64,000 nt of DNA from Glaciimonas immobilis (GCF_011947285.1 NZ_JAAOZT010000007.1:62001-126000), one strand, 5' to 3'; shown: positions 1-10,009, counted from the stretch's first letter. Notes: generated by a model from the letters alone, not told the origin. Program-made: numbers and translations.

Positions 1-249
1 GCGATTACCAGTACCATTTCACGCACCATTATTACCCACGGTAGTACTGAAATTATGGTGCTATCGATGTTGATATTTGGTGGTCCGACGCTGCATTATT
101 TTGCTGCGGCGCTGACTATCGGTATCTTGTTCGGTATCTATTCTTCCGTATTCGTCGCCGCTGCATTAGCGATGTGGCTGGGTGTTAAGCGCGAAGATTT
201 GATCAAGCCGATCAAGGAAAAAGATGAAACTGAAGGCGCTGTAGTGTAA
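1..249 (+). CDS. secF: Protein translocase subunit SecF, C-terminal fragment
   Basis: The gene enters from the left edge, so only its last 82 residues are visible, ending at TAA 247-249. SecF works with SecD in the inner membrane and uses proton motive force to help proteins leave the Sec channel. The visible part has SISRTIITHG, then two hydrophobic segments (about residues 19-38 and 40-60 of the fragment) with the GGPTLHYFA and GIYSSVFVA motifs typical of the last membrane helices of SecF. A short charged cytoplasmic tail follows. secD is expected just upstream, outside the window. Confidence 0.93.
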   Translation, partial: AITSTISRTIITHGSTEIMVLSMLIFGGPTLHYFAAALTIGILFGIYSSVFVAAALAMWLGVKREDLIKPIKEKDETEGAVV

Positions 250-307
250 ATATTGATTGAAAAGTCTGTCCGTCTTTTTCAAATTTATTTACGGTATTGC
301 CATAGTT

Positions 308-339
308 GCCCCGTTTAAGTTTATACGGGGCATTTTTTT
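308..339 (+). terminator. Rho-independent terminator after secF
   Basis: A perfect 7-bp stem GCCCCGT / ACGGGGC (308-314 and 325-331) with a 10-nt loop is followed by A and seven T. It lies 59 bp after the secF stop and before the convergent AtuA-related gene, so it should end the sec transcript. Confidence 0.85.
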
Positions 340-358
340 GTCTGTCCGTGTCAGCCCC

Positions 359-667
359 TCAGGCGTCCGGTATCTGCAAGCTTAACAATGCCGAGCTAAG
401 GCATTTGCCATGCGCATCCAGTGCCAGTGAACGCGTCACGCCGCCGCCAAGCGCCTTATGCAATACAAAATTGAGAGCGCCGAGTTGGGGCAGCGCATAA
501 CGGATAACTTCGCCAAATGCGACCCCGGAGAAATGGTCTTTGACGACCTCGGCGGTCAGATATTGTTCTAGTAACGCAAAGTCCTGGGGGGCATAAGCAA
601 TCACAGACAGGTTTGATATATCCCCTTTATCTCCCGCACGGGAGTGCGCTATGTCGCGAAGTTGCAT
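359..667 (-). CDS. Small AtuA-related protein (about 102 aa)
   Basis: This is a short soluble protein beginning MQLRDIAHSRAGDKGD, a motif typical of the small AtuA-associated domain that is either fused to the C-terminus of DUF1446/AtuA proteins or encoded next to them. ATG at 667 is chosen because GAGGAG lies 7 bases upstream and only one base separates it from the stop of the larger AtuA gene, which implies translational coupling. An upstream in-frame ATG at 703 would overlap the neighbour and lacks this ribosome site. The two proteins probably form a complex. The biochemical function is not established; the family name comes from acyclic terpene utilisation in Pseudomonas. Confidence 0.8.
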   Translation of the reverse strand: MQLRDIAHSRAGDKGDISNLSVIAYAPQDFALLEQYLTAEVVKDHFSGVAFGEVIRYALPQLGALNFVLHKALGGGVTRSLALDAHGKCLSSALLSLQIPDA

Positions 668-668
668 C

Positions 669-2024
669 TCAGATCTCCTCACAGTACACAATCGCCACAA
701 CACAGGTGTGTGGCATTAAAGTGGAGCGCACGGCCACCACGTCTTTGGCCAGTTTGGTGGCACCACCGCCGCCCGCAGGGCCGCAGGTATAAAGCGTCTC
801 TACTTCGTTACCGATACGGACGGCTTCCTTCAGACTATCGGTTCGTCCTGTCACGCGTATGCGTACTTCGTAAGGTTCCTGAGGCGTGTTGTTCAACGCG
901 TTTGCGGCGCTCAATGCTGCACCGTGTATTGCATTGACGCCAATCATGTCATAGCGGATTTCGTTTACTTTGACGTTGGTGATTTTCAATCGCTCTGCAA
1001 CAATGTCCAGCGCCAGTTGCGCGCGCCCCAGCGCGCCAGGACCGGCGTAAGACATTTGTCCCTCGCCGATGTAGCTGTCGATATAGCCAATAGTTACCTT
1101 TAGCATGCCGGTTTTGGGATGGCCGGTCGCGCCGTTTATCGCGACGCGATCAGGGCCGATTTCTGACATCGTAACCCGGGAAAAATCCGCCACCACGTCC
1201 GGCGTCAGGTAAGCCGCCGGATCATGGATTTCATAGAGCAATTGTTCTTTGCAAGTCGCAGCAGTGACGCTGCCGCCCGAACCGGCGACCTTAGTAATAA
1301 TCACGCTGCCATCTTCGGAAACCTCACCGATGGGGAAGCCCAGACGCGCCAGATTGCTGACATCCTTATAGCCAGGGTCGGCAAAATACCCGCCGGTAAT
1401 TTGTCCAGCGCACTCTAGCAAATGTCCTACCAACGTTCCTTGACCTAGCCGATGCCAGTCGTCCATTGCCCAACCAAACTCATGGATGAGAGGCGCTAGC
1501 ACTAAAGCAGGATCCGCGATCCGACCGGTCACGATCACGTCGGCACCTTGTGCCAGTGCTTCCACCAGCGCTTGTGCGCCGAGGTAAGCGTTGGCCGAAA
1601 GCAAGCGGTTTCCCAGTTCGGCGACTGGTATTCCGTTGTCGTCCAGATAATTGCCTTGTTGTAGGATCGATAAAACATCATCGCCAGAAATCGCCGCAAT
1701 TTTCAGCTTGGTTAGACCCAGCGATAGCGCAACCTCTTTGACCTTCGCAGCAGCGGCAAGCGGGTTTGCCGCACCCATGTTGGTAATAATCTTGATTCCC
1801 TTTTCGCTACAGATACGCAACACCGCGTGCATGCGGTCGGCAAGCAGAGGATCGTAACCCAGCGCCGCATCTTTCATCCGGGCTTGCTGCGCGAGGGCGA
1901 TCGTACGTTCGGCCAGACATTCAAAAATCAAATAATCGATATCACCTTTTTCTGCCAGTTCGATAGCCGGTTCAATCCGATCACCGGAATATCCCGCACC
2001 GGCCCCAATGCGAATTTGTTTCAT
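669..2024 (-). CDS. AtuA-family (DUF1446) protein
   Basis: The 451-residue protein matches the DUF1446/AtuA family. It begins with a glycine-rich segment (IRIGAGAGYSGDRIEPA), has GADVIVTGRIADPALVLAP near residue 165, and a GPAGGGGA stretch near the C-terminus. In Pseudomonas, atuA belongs to the acyclic terpene (citronellol/geraniol) gene set, but its reaction is unknown. None of the other atu genes (atuB-H, geranyl-CoA carboxylase) is visible here, so terpene degradation should not be assumed. The gene lies between a CitMHS-type transporter (21-bp gap) and its small partner (1-bp gap), which suggests an operon importing and processing a small carboxylate. Confidence 0.85.
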   Translation of the reverse strand: MKQIRIGAGAGYSGDRIEPAIELAEKGDIDYLIFECLAERTIALAQQARMKDAALGYDPLLADRMHAVLRICSEKGIKIITNMGAANPLAAAAKVKEVALSLGLTKLKIAAISGDDVLSILQQGNYLDDNGIPVAELGNRLLSANAYLGAQALVEALAQGADVIVTGRIADPALVLAPLIHEFGWAMDDWHRLGQGTLVGHLLECAGQITGGYFADPGYKDVSNLARLGFPIGEVSEDGSVIITKVAGSGGSVTAATCKEQLLYEIHDPAAYLTPDVVADFSRVTMSEIGPDRVAINGATGHPKTGMLKVTIGYIDSYIGEGQMSYAGPGALGRAQLALDIVAERLKITNVKVNEIRYDMIGVNAIHGAALSAANALNNTPQEPYEVRIRVTGRTDSLKEAVRIGNEVETLYTCGPAGGGGATKLAKDVVAVRSTLMPHTCVVAIVYCEEI

Positions 2025-2045
2025 GTTTTCTCCTTTCGCTAAATC

Positions 2046-3344
2046 TTATAGCGGAAAAACACCAATAATGACGCAAGCGATAGTCATTACAATCGATGCG
2101 GCAAACAGGTATTTGAACGTATATTTTTGATGATCAGCCAGATCAATCCCGGCCAGACCGGCGACCAGAAAGGTGGCTGGCGTCAACGGACTGACAGGGA
2201 ATCCGGTGGTCATTTGTCCCAGCAGGGCGGCCTGCGCGACTTGAATGGTTGGCACGCCAAGCATGTGGCTGACCTCCGCGACCACAGGCAGCACGCCGAA
2301 ATAAAATGAGTCAGGATCGAACAATAAAGAAAGTGGCATTGATAGCAAACCCAGCACCACCGGAATATGCGACGCCATTTCGGGCGGGACCAGAGCGACT
2401 GCGGATTTCGCCATTGCGGCAAGCATGCCCGATTTGGTCATGATGCCGGTAAATACCCCGGCTGCAAACAAAATGCTCGCCATCAGCAGTGCCGCTTTAG
2501 CATGCGCATCGACCCGTGCACGTTGCATATCCACATTGGGATAGTTGATCATCAGCGCAAGCACGACGCCAAGCATGAACATGACCACCGGATCGACTTT
2601 ACCGCTGATCATGACCCCAAGGACGACGATGGTTAATACGATGTTGATCCAGAAATTGTGGGGACGACGGATTTGCTTCTCAAGATCGGTCAAATCGTGG
2701 GTATGGACAAACCCGATTGGCGCACCGTTGGTCAGACCCAGACGAATCTCTTCTTTCCGCCCCAGCCAATAGGACACACCAAAGACAAAGGTCAGACCGA
2801 CCAGTTGAATTGGAATCAATGGCGTAAATATTTCGCTCACCGGAATATGCAGCGCGGCGGAAGCTCGGATCATCGGCCCGGTCCATGGAAGAAAATTTAC
2901 CCCCGCTGCGAGTGAGGCAACGCAGGCCAGAATCCGCTTGTCGATGCCGAGGCGTGTATAAAGCGGCAGCATCGCAGGGATAGTTACCAGAAAGGTGACC
3001 GCACCGGAGCCGTCCAGATGGATCAATAACGCCAGCAATGCGGTGCCGGGTACAATCCGCGATGGTCTGCTGCCGACAATGCGCAAGATGCCGCTGATCA
3101 CGGGATCAAGCATTCCTGCATCAGTAACGATCCCGAAGAACAGTATGGCAAACACAAACATGCCCGCGACCGGGGCAATATTGGTGATGCCTGAAACGAT
3201 GAATTTGGAGGTCTCCAGACCAAAACCGCCGATCAGGGAGGCAACGATGGGTATTGCGATAAGCGCCACTAGCGGTGACATTTTTTTGGTAAGTATCATC
3301 GTGAGCAACACGATAATCGTGACGAAACCGAGTATTGCCAGCAT
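2046..3344 (-). CDS. CitMHS-family carboxylate:cation symporter
   Basis: This 432-residue, strongly hydrophobic protein has about 12 predicted membrane segments and the layout of CitMHS (citrate-Mg2+/Ca2+:H+) transporters: MLAILGFVTIIVLLTMILTKKMSPLVALIAI is its N-terminal region, HLDGSGAVTFLVTIPAM lies near residues 108-124, and LPWTGPMIRA near 151. These transporters import citrate or similar carboxylates, often as metal complexes. The actual substrate is not deducible. The gene heads the minus-strand operon with the two AtuA-family genes and diverges from a LysR regulator. ATG at 3344 sits behind a CAGGAGAC-like ribosome site. Confidence 0.85.
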   Translation of the reverse strand: MLAILGFVTIIVLLTMILTKKMSPLVALIAIPIVASLIGGFGLETSKFIVSGITNIAPVAGMFVFAILFFGIVTDAGMLDPVISGILRIVGSRPSRIVPGTALLALLIHLDGSGAVTFLVTIPAMLPLYTRLGIDKRILACVASLAAGVNFLPWTGPMIRASAALHIPVSEIFTPLIPIQLVGLTFVFGVSYWLGRKEEIRLGLTNGAPIGFVHTHDLTDLEKQIRRPHNFWINIVLTIVVLGVMISGKVDPVVMFMLGVVLALMINYPNVDMQRARVDAHAKAALLMASILFAAGVFTGIMTKSGMLAAMAKSAVALVPPEMASHIPVVLGLLSMPLSLLFDPDSFYFGVLPVVAEVSHMLGVPTIQVAQAALLGQMTTGFPVSPLTPATFLVAGLAGIDLADHQKYTFKYLFAASIVMTIACVIIGVFPL

Positions 3345-3440
3345 ATTTGTCTCCTGATGTTATGCGTATGCTTATCTATTTAGCATTTGCTGCTATTTTG
3401 TCGTGCTTCATTTATATTGTAAAATTAAATTTTTAGATCA

Positions 3441-3463
3441 ATTAATCTGAAAATTAGATTAAT
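3441..3463. promoter_or_regulatory. Palindrome, candidate LysR-type operator
   Basis: The 204-bp gap between the divergent CitMHS and LysR genes contains ATTAATCT (3441-3448), seven bases, then AGATTAAT (3456-3463), a perfect 8-bp inverted repeat with the T-N11-A symmetry typical of LysR-family binding sites. It lies about 85 bp from the lysR start and about 97 bp from the transporter start. Autoregulation plus control of the catabolic operon is inferred from this arrangement. Confidence 0.6.
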
Positions 3464-3548
3464 CGAGTGTCTTTGTAGACTTCTCATGAATTCCATTCTG
3501 GAAATTTTGCAGCCAAATGATTTAGCTTAGTCAGACAGTAGCTTATTT

Positions 3549-4445
3549 ATGCAGCCCAACATTTCGACCAAACTACTCCATGCTTTTCTTGCCCTCGACG
3601 AGTGCCGTCACTTCACGCGTGCGGCAGAGCGCTGCCACTTATCGCAATCCGCGTTTAGCGTCGTCATTCAAAAACTGGAGGCGGTAGTCGGCGCGCAACT
3701 AGTCGAGCGCGATACCCGCAACGTCACACTGACGCCCGAAGGCGAGATTTTTGTGGAAGTGGCGCGCAGTCTGGTGTCCGACATCGAGGCGGCCTTTGCG
3801 GATATGGCGGATTACGTCGCCCGGCGCAAAGGGCGCGTTTCCATCGCTGCGCTTCCTTCGCTGGCTGCGAATGGTTTGCCCGCGGTCATAGCACAATATA
3901 AAAAACAGTTCCCCGGGATAACGGTTCAACTTTACGACGCGTTGTCAGATCAATGCCTGGGATTGCTCAGACTGGGAAAAGCCGACCTCGCATTGACCGC
4001 CCCCGGTGCCAGCTTGATGGAATTTGAATCGCGGACTTTATGTAGTGATCCCTTTTATCTGGTCTGCCGTAGGGATCATCCTTTAGCCAAAAAGAAGCGT
4101 ATTGCGTTGCCGGATTTGAGCGGATGCGATTTGATTCACTTGGCAAAGTCCACCAGCGTCAGGCAAAAGGTAGACCAACTCATACGCGACATCGCGGTAA
4201 ACAACACCGGATTTGAGGTCGAACATTTAGCGACAGTTGCAGGATTAATCGAGCACGGGCTGGGGGTTAGTTTGGTACCAGAACTCACTCTATTTCAATT
4301 TAGGCACCTGAATTTAACTGCTATTGCGCTGGAAACTGATGACGTGGTGCGTCCAATTTATATTGTCAAGCAGAAAGATCGCACGCTCTCAATCGCGGCG
4401 CAGGGCATGTTCGACTTGATCGTTGCGAGCTTTAAGCAACCGTAA
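3549..4445 (+). CDS. LysR-family transcriptional regulator
   Basis: The 298-residue protein has an N-terminal winged helix-turn-helix (about residues 4-65, LLHAFLALDECRHFTRAAERCHLSQSAFS...). This is followed by a LysR substrate-binding domain (about 90-295) with the usual FPGITVQL, DLALTAPG and VAGLIEHGLGVSLVP segments. Length is typical of the family. It is transcribed away from the CitMHS-AtuA operon with a palindrome between them, so it is most likely the ligand-responsive regulator of that operon. The inducer is unknown. Confidence 0.92.
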   Translation: MQPNISTKLLHAFLALDECRHFTRAAERCHLSQSAFSVVIQKLEAVVGAQLVERDTRNVTLTPEGEIFVEVARSLVSDIEAAFADMADYVARRKGRVSIAALPSLAANGLPAVIAQYKKQFPGITVQLYDALSDQCLGLLRLGKADLALTAPGASLMEFESRTLCSDPFYLVCRRDHPLAKKKRIALPDLSGCDLIHLAKSTSVRQKVDQLIRDIAVNNTGFEVEHLATVAGLIEHGLGVSLVPELTLFQFRHLNLTAIALETDDVVRPIYIVKQKDRTLSIAAQGMFDLIVASFKQP

Positions 4446-4466
4446 TAGAAGGTGTGACGGACGCTT

Positions 4467-4514
4467 GATTGTCGGGCGGATTTTAAGAAAATCTGTTTAG
4501 AAAGCACGACAATC
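4467..4514 (+). repeat. Nested inverted repeat after the lysR gene
   Basis: GATTGTCG at 4467-4474 pairs with CGACAATC at 4507-4514. Inside this lies a second stem GATTTT / AAAATC (4479-4484, 4488-4493). It begins 21 bp after the regulator's stop and could act as a weak transcription end, but there is no following T run. The rest of 4446-4687 shows nothing I can identify. Confidence 0.4.
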
Positions 4515-4687
4515 GGTCTACAGGCATAATTGTCAGCCGACGCACGTAGACAAGCTCCTGTCCGCAGCGTTATGCATCGCTAGCATTATCATCATTAAAA
4601 AAATTCTGTAATCAATGTTTCGTACAGTGTTATGACCTCATTATTTGGGTGTGGTTTTCATTTGGCTAATAGCGGACTGGAGTAAAG

Positions 4688-6511
4688 ATGGATTGGAATA
4701 ATGCGCTGCTCGAAAGTCTGATCTGGATTAGCAAGGCTTTTATTATTAGTATTATCTGCCTGAGTCTTATCGTTATAATTCTGGCGCGCTTCACGATATG
4801 GGGGCGTCAATTTCGGCGTCTGACGTGGGCTTTTTTTAGTCCTACCCGAAGTAAAAAGCCATTACTCTGGCTCGCCGGGATTGTGTTTCTAACGTTGTTT
4901 TCTGTGCGGATGAACGTCCTCTTTTCATTTTGGAGCAACGGCCTTTACAGCGCATTGCAAAAGCTGGATGCCAAAGTGTTCTGGACCATGGTGATCATAT
5001 TTTCGATTCTTGCCACGGTCCATGTAGTGCGGGCTTTAATTAATTTTTATGTCCGTCAGGCCTTCCTGATTCATTGGCGCGTGTGGCTGACCAATAATCT
5101 GGTGGAGCGCTGGTTGAGCAATCAGGCCTATCATCGCACGCAGTTCGTCGCGCAAAAAATCGACAACCCCGATCAACGTATCCAGCAGGATGTTGAAGGA
5201 TTTGTCTCCAGTTCATTGCTATTGTCGATGGGTGTGCTGGACTCGGTCGTCTCTCTATTCTCGTTTAGTTTCATCCTCTGGGGTTTGTCCGGTGCGCTGG
5301 GAATGTTCGGCGTGGAGATACCACGGGCGATGGTTTTTCTGGTCTACATTTACGTCCTGATCGCCACAATTTTTGCAGTGAGGGTTGGGCGTCCGTTGAT
5401 GCGCCTGTCGTTTATGCGCGAGAAGTTTAATGCGGATTTTCGTTATGCATTGGTCCGTGTTCGCGAATACGCAGAGAGCATTGCTTTTTTTCGCGGAGAA
5501 AATGTCGAGCGTAGCGCATTGGCATCGCGGTTCAGCGATATTGTTGGCAACATGTGGGCGATTATTTCGCGGTCGCTTAAATTTCAGGGTTTGAATTTAG
5601 TGGTGAGTCAAATCGCTGTCGTGTTTCCGCTGATTATTCAGGCGCCACGTTTTTTTAGCAAACAGATCACCCTCGGCGACATGATGCAAACCGCGCAGGC
5701 CTTTGGTCAGGTGCAAGACTCATTATCGTTTTTTCGAAACGCCTACGATGACTTTGCTGGCTATCGCGCGATCATGAATCGTCTTACCGGTTATCTCGAC
5801 TCGATAGATGCGGCATTGCAATTGCCGGGTGCACAGATCGGTTATCAGCAGAATATATTCATCGTGGATGGTCTGACTGTAAAAACCCCGGATCAACTGA
5901 TGCTGGTGGAAAACTTAAACCTGAATTTACCCCCAATGGCTTCGTTATTGATCCGTGGTCGTTCTGGTGTCGGCAAGACGACATTGCTGCGCGCAGTGTC
6001 CGGACTCTGGCCTTACGTGGAGGGCAATATCGCACGTCCGGACCCGCAGCACACATTGTTTTTACCGCAGAAACCTTATCTGCCGTTGGGCACATTGCGC
6101 ACCGCTTTGCACTATCCTAATCTTGTGCGTAACGACGACGGTGCTTCGGAAGTGCTGCGAAAATGTCAGCTATCGCATTTGATCCCCCGGCTGGACGATG
6201 ACGCCGACTGGTCGCAAATATTATCGCTGGGCGAACAGCAGCGGCTCGCAATCGGTCGCGTGTTGTTAAGTCGCCCGCAAGTTGTATTTTTGGATGAAGC
6301 CAGTTCTGCAATGGATGAGGGATTAGAGCACGCGATGTATCAATTGATACGCGACACGTTGCCCCAGGTCATCATGGTTAGCGTTGGGCATCGTAGTAGT
6401 TTGGCGGTATTTCATGCACAGGAATTGATGTTGTTTGGCGCTGGAAAATGGCGATTGGGCGCAATGGAAGGTTGGATTGGCGCTACGGAGGCACCTGCGT
6501 TGCCGGTGTGA
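4688..6511 (+). CDS. SbmA/BacA-like ABC transporter, fused permease-ATPase
   Basis: This 607-residue protein has an N-terminal membrane domain (about residues 1-340, six segments) of the SbmA/BacA (ABC_membrane_2) type, with FRRLTWAFFSPTRSKKPLLWL and NLVERWLSNQAYHRTQF. An ATPase domain follows: Walker A GRSGVGKTTLL near residue 421, signature LSLGEQQRLAIGR near 513, and Walker B VVFLDEASSAMDE near 534. Relatives include E. coli YddA and mycobacterial Rv1819c. BacA relatives import hydrophilic compounds such as peptides, thiazoles and cobalamin-like molecules, so the direction of transport here is uncertain. ATG follows GGAGTAAAG. It is probably monocistronic. Confidence 0.88.
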   Translation: MDWNNALLESLIWISKAFIISIICLSLIVIILARFTIWGRQFRRLTWAFFSPTRSKKPLLWLAGIVFLTLFSVRMNVLFSFWSNGLYSALQKLDAKVFWTMVIIFSILATVHVVRALINFYVRQAFLIHWRVWLTNNLVERWLSNQAYHRTQFVAQKIDNPDQRIQQDVEGFVSSSLLLSMGVLDSVVSLFSFSFILWGLSGALGMFGVEIPRAMVFLVYIYVLIATIFAVRVGRPLMRLSFMREKFNADFRYALVRVREYAESIAFFRGENVERSALASRFSDIVGNMWAIISRSLKFQGLNLVVSQIAVVFPLIIQAPRFFSKQITLGDMMQTAQAFGQVQDSLSFFRNAYDDFAGYRAIMNRLTGYLDSIDAALQLPGAQIGYQQNIFIVDGLTVKTPDQLMLVENLNLNLPPMASLLIRGRSGVGKTTLLRAVSGLWPYVEGNIARPDPQHTLFLPQKPYLPLGTLRTALHYPNLVRNDDGASEVLRKCQLSHLIPRLDDDADWSQILSLGEQQRLAIGRVLLSRPQVVFLDEASSAMDEGLEHAMYQLIRDTLPQVIMVSVGHRSSLAVFHAQELMLFGAGKWRLGAMEGWIGATEAPALPV

Positions 6512-6553
6512 ACTGAAGTTGAACGTTTAATCTTAATTGCCACGCTAAGTGAC

Positions 6554-6586
6554 AAAAAAAATGGCTACGAAAGTAGCCATTTTTTT
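6554..6586. terminator. Bidirectional terminator between ABC transporter and purB
   Basis: ATGGCTAC (6561-6568) and GTAGCCAT (6573-6580) form an 8-bp stem with a GAAA loop. It is flanked by A7 on the left and T6 on the right, so it can end both the plus-strand transporter transcript and the minus-strand purB transcript. Confidence 0.85.
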
Positions 6587-6659
6587 GTGCAGTAATTTGT
6601 CTCGGACGAGAGTTACACTTTGATAGTTACGCTTTAAAATTTGCGCGGTTCATCCGCAC

Positions 6660-8051
<1,392 letters not shown>

Positions 8052-8154
8052 TCAAAACGCCGAGCGTTCCTGGCGAAACTATTGCCGTAGCTATAAAGGT
8101 AGCGACTTAGGCATGATGCTAATGCGCATCCCTTTATTGCAGGTGACTTATTGT

Positions 8155-8177
8155 GGGCCTTGACGGTGCTAAGGCCC
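8155..8177. repeat. Short inverted repeat in the purB/GST gap
   Basis: GGGCCTT (8155-8161) and AAGGCCC (8171-8177) form a perfect 7-bp stem with a 9-nt loop, in the 319-bp gap between the divergent purB and glutathione S-transferase genes. It could be an operator or part of a leader RNA. No T run follows. Apart from this and a -10-like box at 8313, the gap 8028-8346 shows no gene. Confidence 0.45.
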
Positions 8178-8287
8178 CGAAGTTTCATGAGGCCAACAAG
8201 GTCGTTGCACCGAAGTGCCATCAGAGGCGGATTTTACCATTTGCGAGGGTAGTTATCTGTTGTTTTGCATGTTGACGCATCGGGGAG

Positions 8288-8318
8288 TTGCCGATTATGA
8301 CAAACCGCGAGTTATAAT
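8288..8318 (+). promoter_or_regulatory. Candidate sigma70 promoter for the GST gene
   Basis: A perfect TATAAT (8313-8318) sits 28 bp before the GST start codon. The best -35-like hexamer is TTGCCG (8288-8293) with a long 19-bp spacer. The -10 match is strong and the -35 is weak, so this is a plausible but unproven promoter with a very short leader. Confidence 0.45.
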
Positions 8319-8346
8319 CGGGACCAAATATTTCTATAAGTACCCT

Positions 8347-8955
8347 ATGAAGCTGATCGGATCCCTCGGTAGTCCCTACGTGCGTAAAGTCCGTGTTGTC
8401 ATGGCGGAAAAAAAACTCGACTATACTTTCGTTCTTGAAGACGTCTGGTCGGAAAATACGACGATTCAGATTTCGAATCCTCTCGGGAAAGTACCTTGCC
8501 TGATTATGGAAGACGGCGGAGCGATGTTCGACTCTCGCGTCATTGTTGAGTATCTCGACACTCTGACCCCTGTTGGTAAGTTAATTCCCGTCAACACGCG
8601 GGAACGCGCTGAAATTAAATGTTGGGAAGCGTTGGCTGATGGTGTATCGGACGCCGGCGTGCTAATCCGGCTGGAGCGTCTGCAGCGCCTTCCCGAGCAT
8701 CAGAATGAGTCTCTGATAGCACGTCAGCGCAGCAAGGTTGATGCAGGTCTGAAAGCCATGGCCGCTGGTCTGGCTGAGAAGTCTTTCTGTTCCGGCAATC
8801 ATTACACGCTCGCCGATGTCGCTGTCTGTTGCGCACTGGGGTGGTTAAGTTTCCGGTTCCCGGAAATTGAGTGGCGCGAGACTTATCCTACGCTGGCTAA
8901 ACTGTTTGATAAATTATCCGAACGACCATCATTCAAAGACACCGCTCCTCAATGA
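8347..8955 (+). CDS. Glutathione S-transferase family protein
   Basis: The roughly 202-residue protein has a thioredoxin-fold N-terminal domain (residues 1-80: MKLIGSLGSPYVRKVRVVM, NPLGKVPCLIMEDG with the cis-proline, FDSRVIVEYLD) and a helical C-terminal domain with YTLADVAVCCALGWL. It likely conjugates glutathione to electrophiles or reduces disulfides; the substrate is not deducible. The open frame extends upstream to 8215, but ATG 8347 gives the family's normal N-terminus and follows a TATAAT box. The stop codon TGA (8953-8955) merges with the left arm of a large palindrome. Confidence 0.9.
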   Translation: MKLIGSLGSPYVRKVRVVMAEKKLDYTFVLEDVWSENTTIQISNPLGKVPCLIMEDGGAMFDSRVIVEYLDTLTPVGKLIPVNTRERAEIKCWEALADGVSDAGVLIRLERLQRLPEHQNESLIARQRSKVDAGLKAMAAGLAEKSFCSGNHYTLADVAVCCALGWLSFRFPEIEWRETYPTLAKLFDKLSERPSFKDTAPQ

Positions 8956-9091
8956 CTTCCTTCTGAACCTACTGCGCGTCGCGAATACTGCGTTGCACGG
9001 TGCTCGCAATCCTCATGGTCTAAAGACCATTCCGGTTGCTCCGCGCCGTGCGCCTTGTCTTCACGGCGCTCGCTACGGTTCAGAAGGAAGT
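8955..9091. repeat. 137-bp imperfect palindrome (long hairpin)
   Basis: ACTTCCTTCTGAACC (8955-8969) is perfectly inverted as GGTTCAGAAGGAAGT (9077-9091). The centre ATGGTC-TAAA-GACCAT (9015-9030) is symmetric around the same midpoint. The intervening arms also pair imperfectly (GCG.CG.GAA.AC, GCACGG.GC, GCAA.C). The whole stretch folds as one cruciform/hairpin beginning at the last base of the GST stop codon. It looks like a non-autonomous repeat element, possibly acting as transcript end. The gap 9092-9193 shows nothing further. Confidence 0.8.
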
Positions 9092-9193
9092 TTGTCTCTT
9101 CGGTCCTGACTATTCGGCCCTGATACGCCTGCGGACATTGAGTCGGCGATGCTCCTGTTCTTATGCTCTGAAGTACATTAAAGGTGTACTTTT

Positions 9194-10009
9194 TCAGCCT
9201 TGCTTAGCTTTCCCCGCGCGGCTTTTTCTCGCGGTAAAGAAAGTTGATGGCGCTTCTCCAAAGGTTTTTTTGAACATCGCAGAAAATGCCGACTGGCTTG
9301 CATAGCCTAACTTTGCGGCCACCATTGACAGCGGCATGCCGCGGGTGATCATCGGAGCCGCATGCGCAAGCCTTATCTGTTGGCGCCACTGGCCAAATGT
9401 TAGTCCCAGGTCGCGCTCAAATAGTCGTGCCAGTGTTCTTTCTGAGGCACCGACCCGATGTGCCCATTCGCCGAGTGTCATTGGGGATCCAGGATCATCG
9501 AGCAAGGCCTTGCATAACGTCAGCAGACGCTTTTCAGTTGGTAACGCGATCTGAAAAGCCTGCGTCTCAGCCTGGGCCAATTCATTTAAGATAAGTTGGT
9601 TGAGCAGCGATTCGCGATGGCTATTCTCATCGGCTTCAAATAACGCGGCGATCATTTCGCGCAACAGCGAAGTGACTTCCAGCACGATGCATTGATTGCC
9701 TTGAAACGGTGCCGCGCTGGTGTGTATGTAAAGCGCACGCAACTGGGCTTTTTCGATAGTTTTGATTTCGTGCATGACTTGCGGTGGAATCCAGATAGCG
9801 CGCAAAGGCGGCACGATCCAGGTGCTGTTGCCGACCGACACACGCAATGTGCCTTCGGGTGCATAGGTGACCTGGCCCCAGTCATGCGTATGAGCGTGCA
9901 ACACCGCCGATGCTTCCAGATCCCGCGCACGCATGCGCACCAGGTGCTGTAAGTCTGGCGCAGCATCCGTCAAGTCTGTCTGGGTATGGGTCAATATTGT
10001 GATGGACAT
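9194..10009 (-). CDS. AraC-family regulator with cupin sensor domain
   Basis: The 271-residue protein has an N-terminal cupin-like part (about residues 35-115, with AHTHDWGQVTYAPEGTLRV and WIVPPLRAIWIPP). A C-terminal AraC DNA-binding domain follows (about 170-262) with two helix-turn-helix motifs: LGEWAHRVGASERTLARLF, then MVAAKLGYASQSAFSAMFK leading to FGEAPS. This layout is common among regulators next to efflux pumps. It diverges from an Fsr-type MFS transporter across a 340-bp gap and is probably its regulator; this is inferred from position only. Confidence 0.9.
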   Translation of the reverse strand: MSITILTHTQTDLTDAAPDLQHLVRMRARDLEASAVLHAHTHDWGQVTYAPEGTLRVSVGNSTWIVPPLRAIWIPPQVMHEIKTIEKAQLRALYIHTSAAPFQGNQCIVLEVTSLLREMIAALFEADENSHRESLLNQLILNELAQAETQAFQIALPTEKRLLTLCKALLDDPGSPMTLGEWAHRVGASERTLARLFERDLGLTFGQWRQQIRLAHAAPMITRGMPLSMVAAKLGYASQSAFSAMFKKTFGEAPSTFFTARKSRAGKAKQG

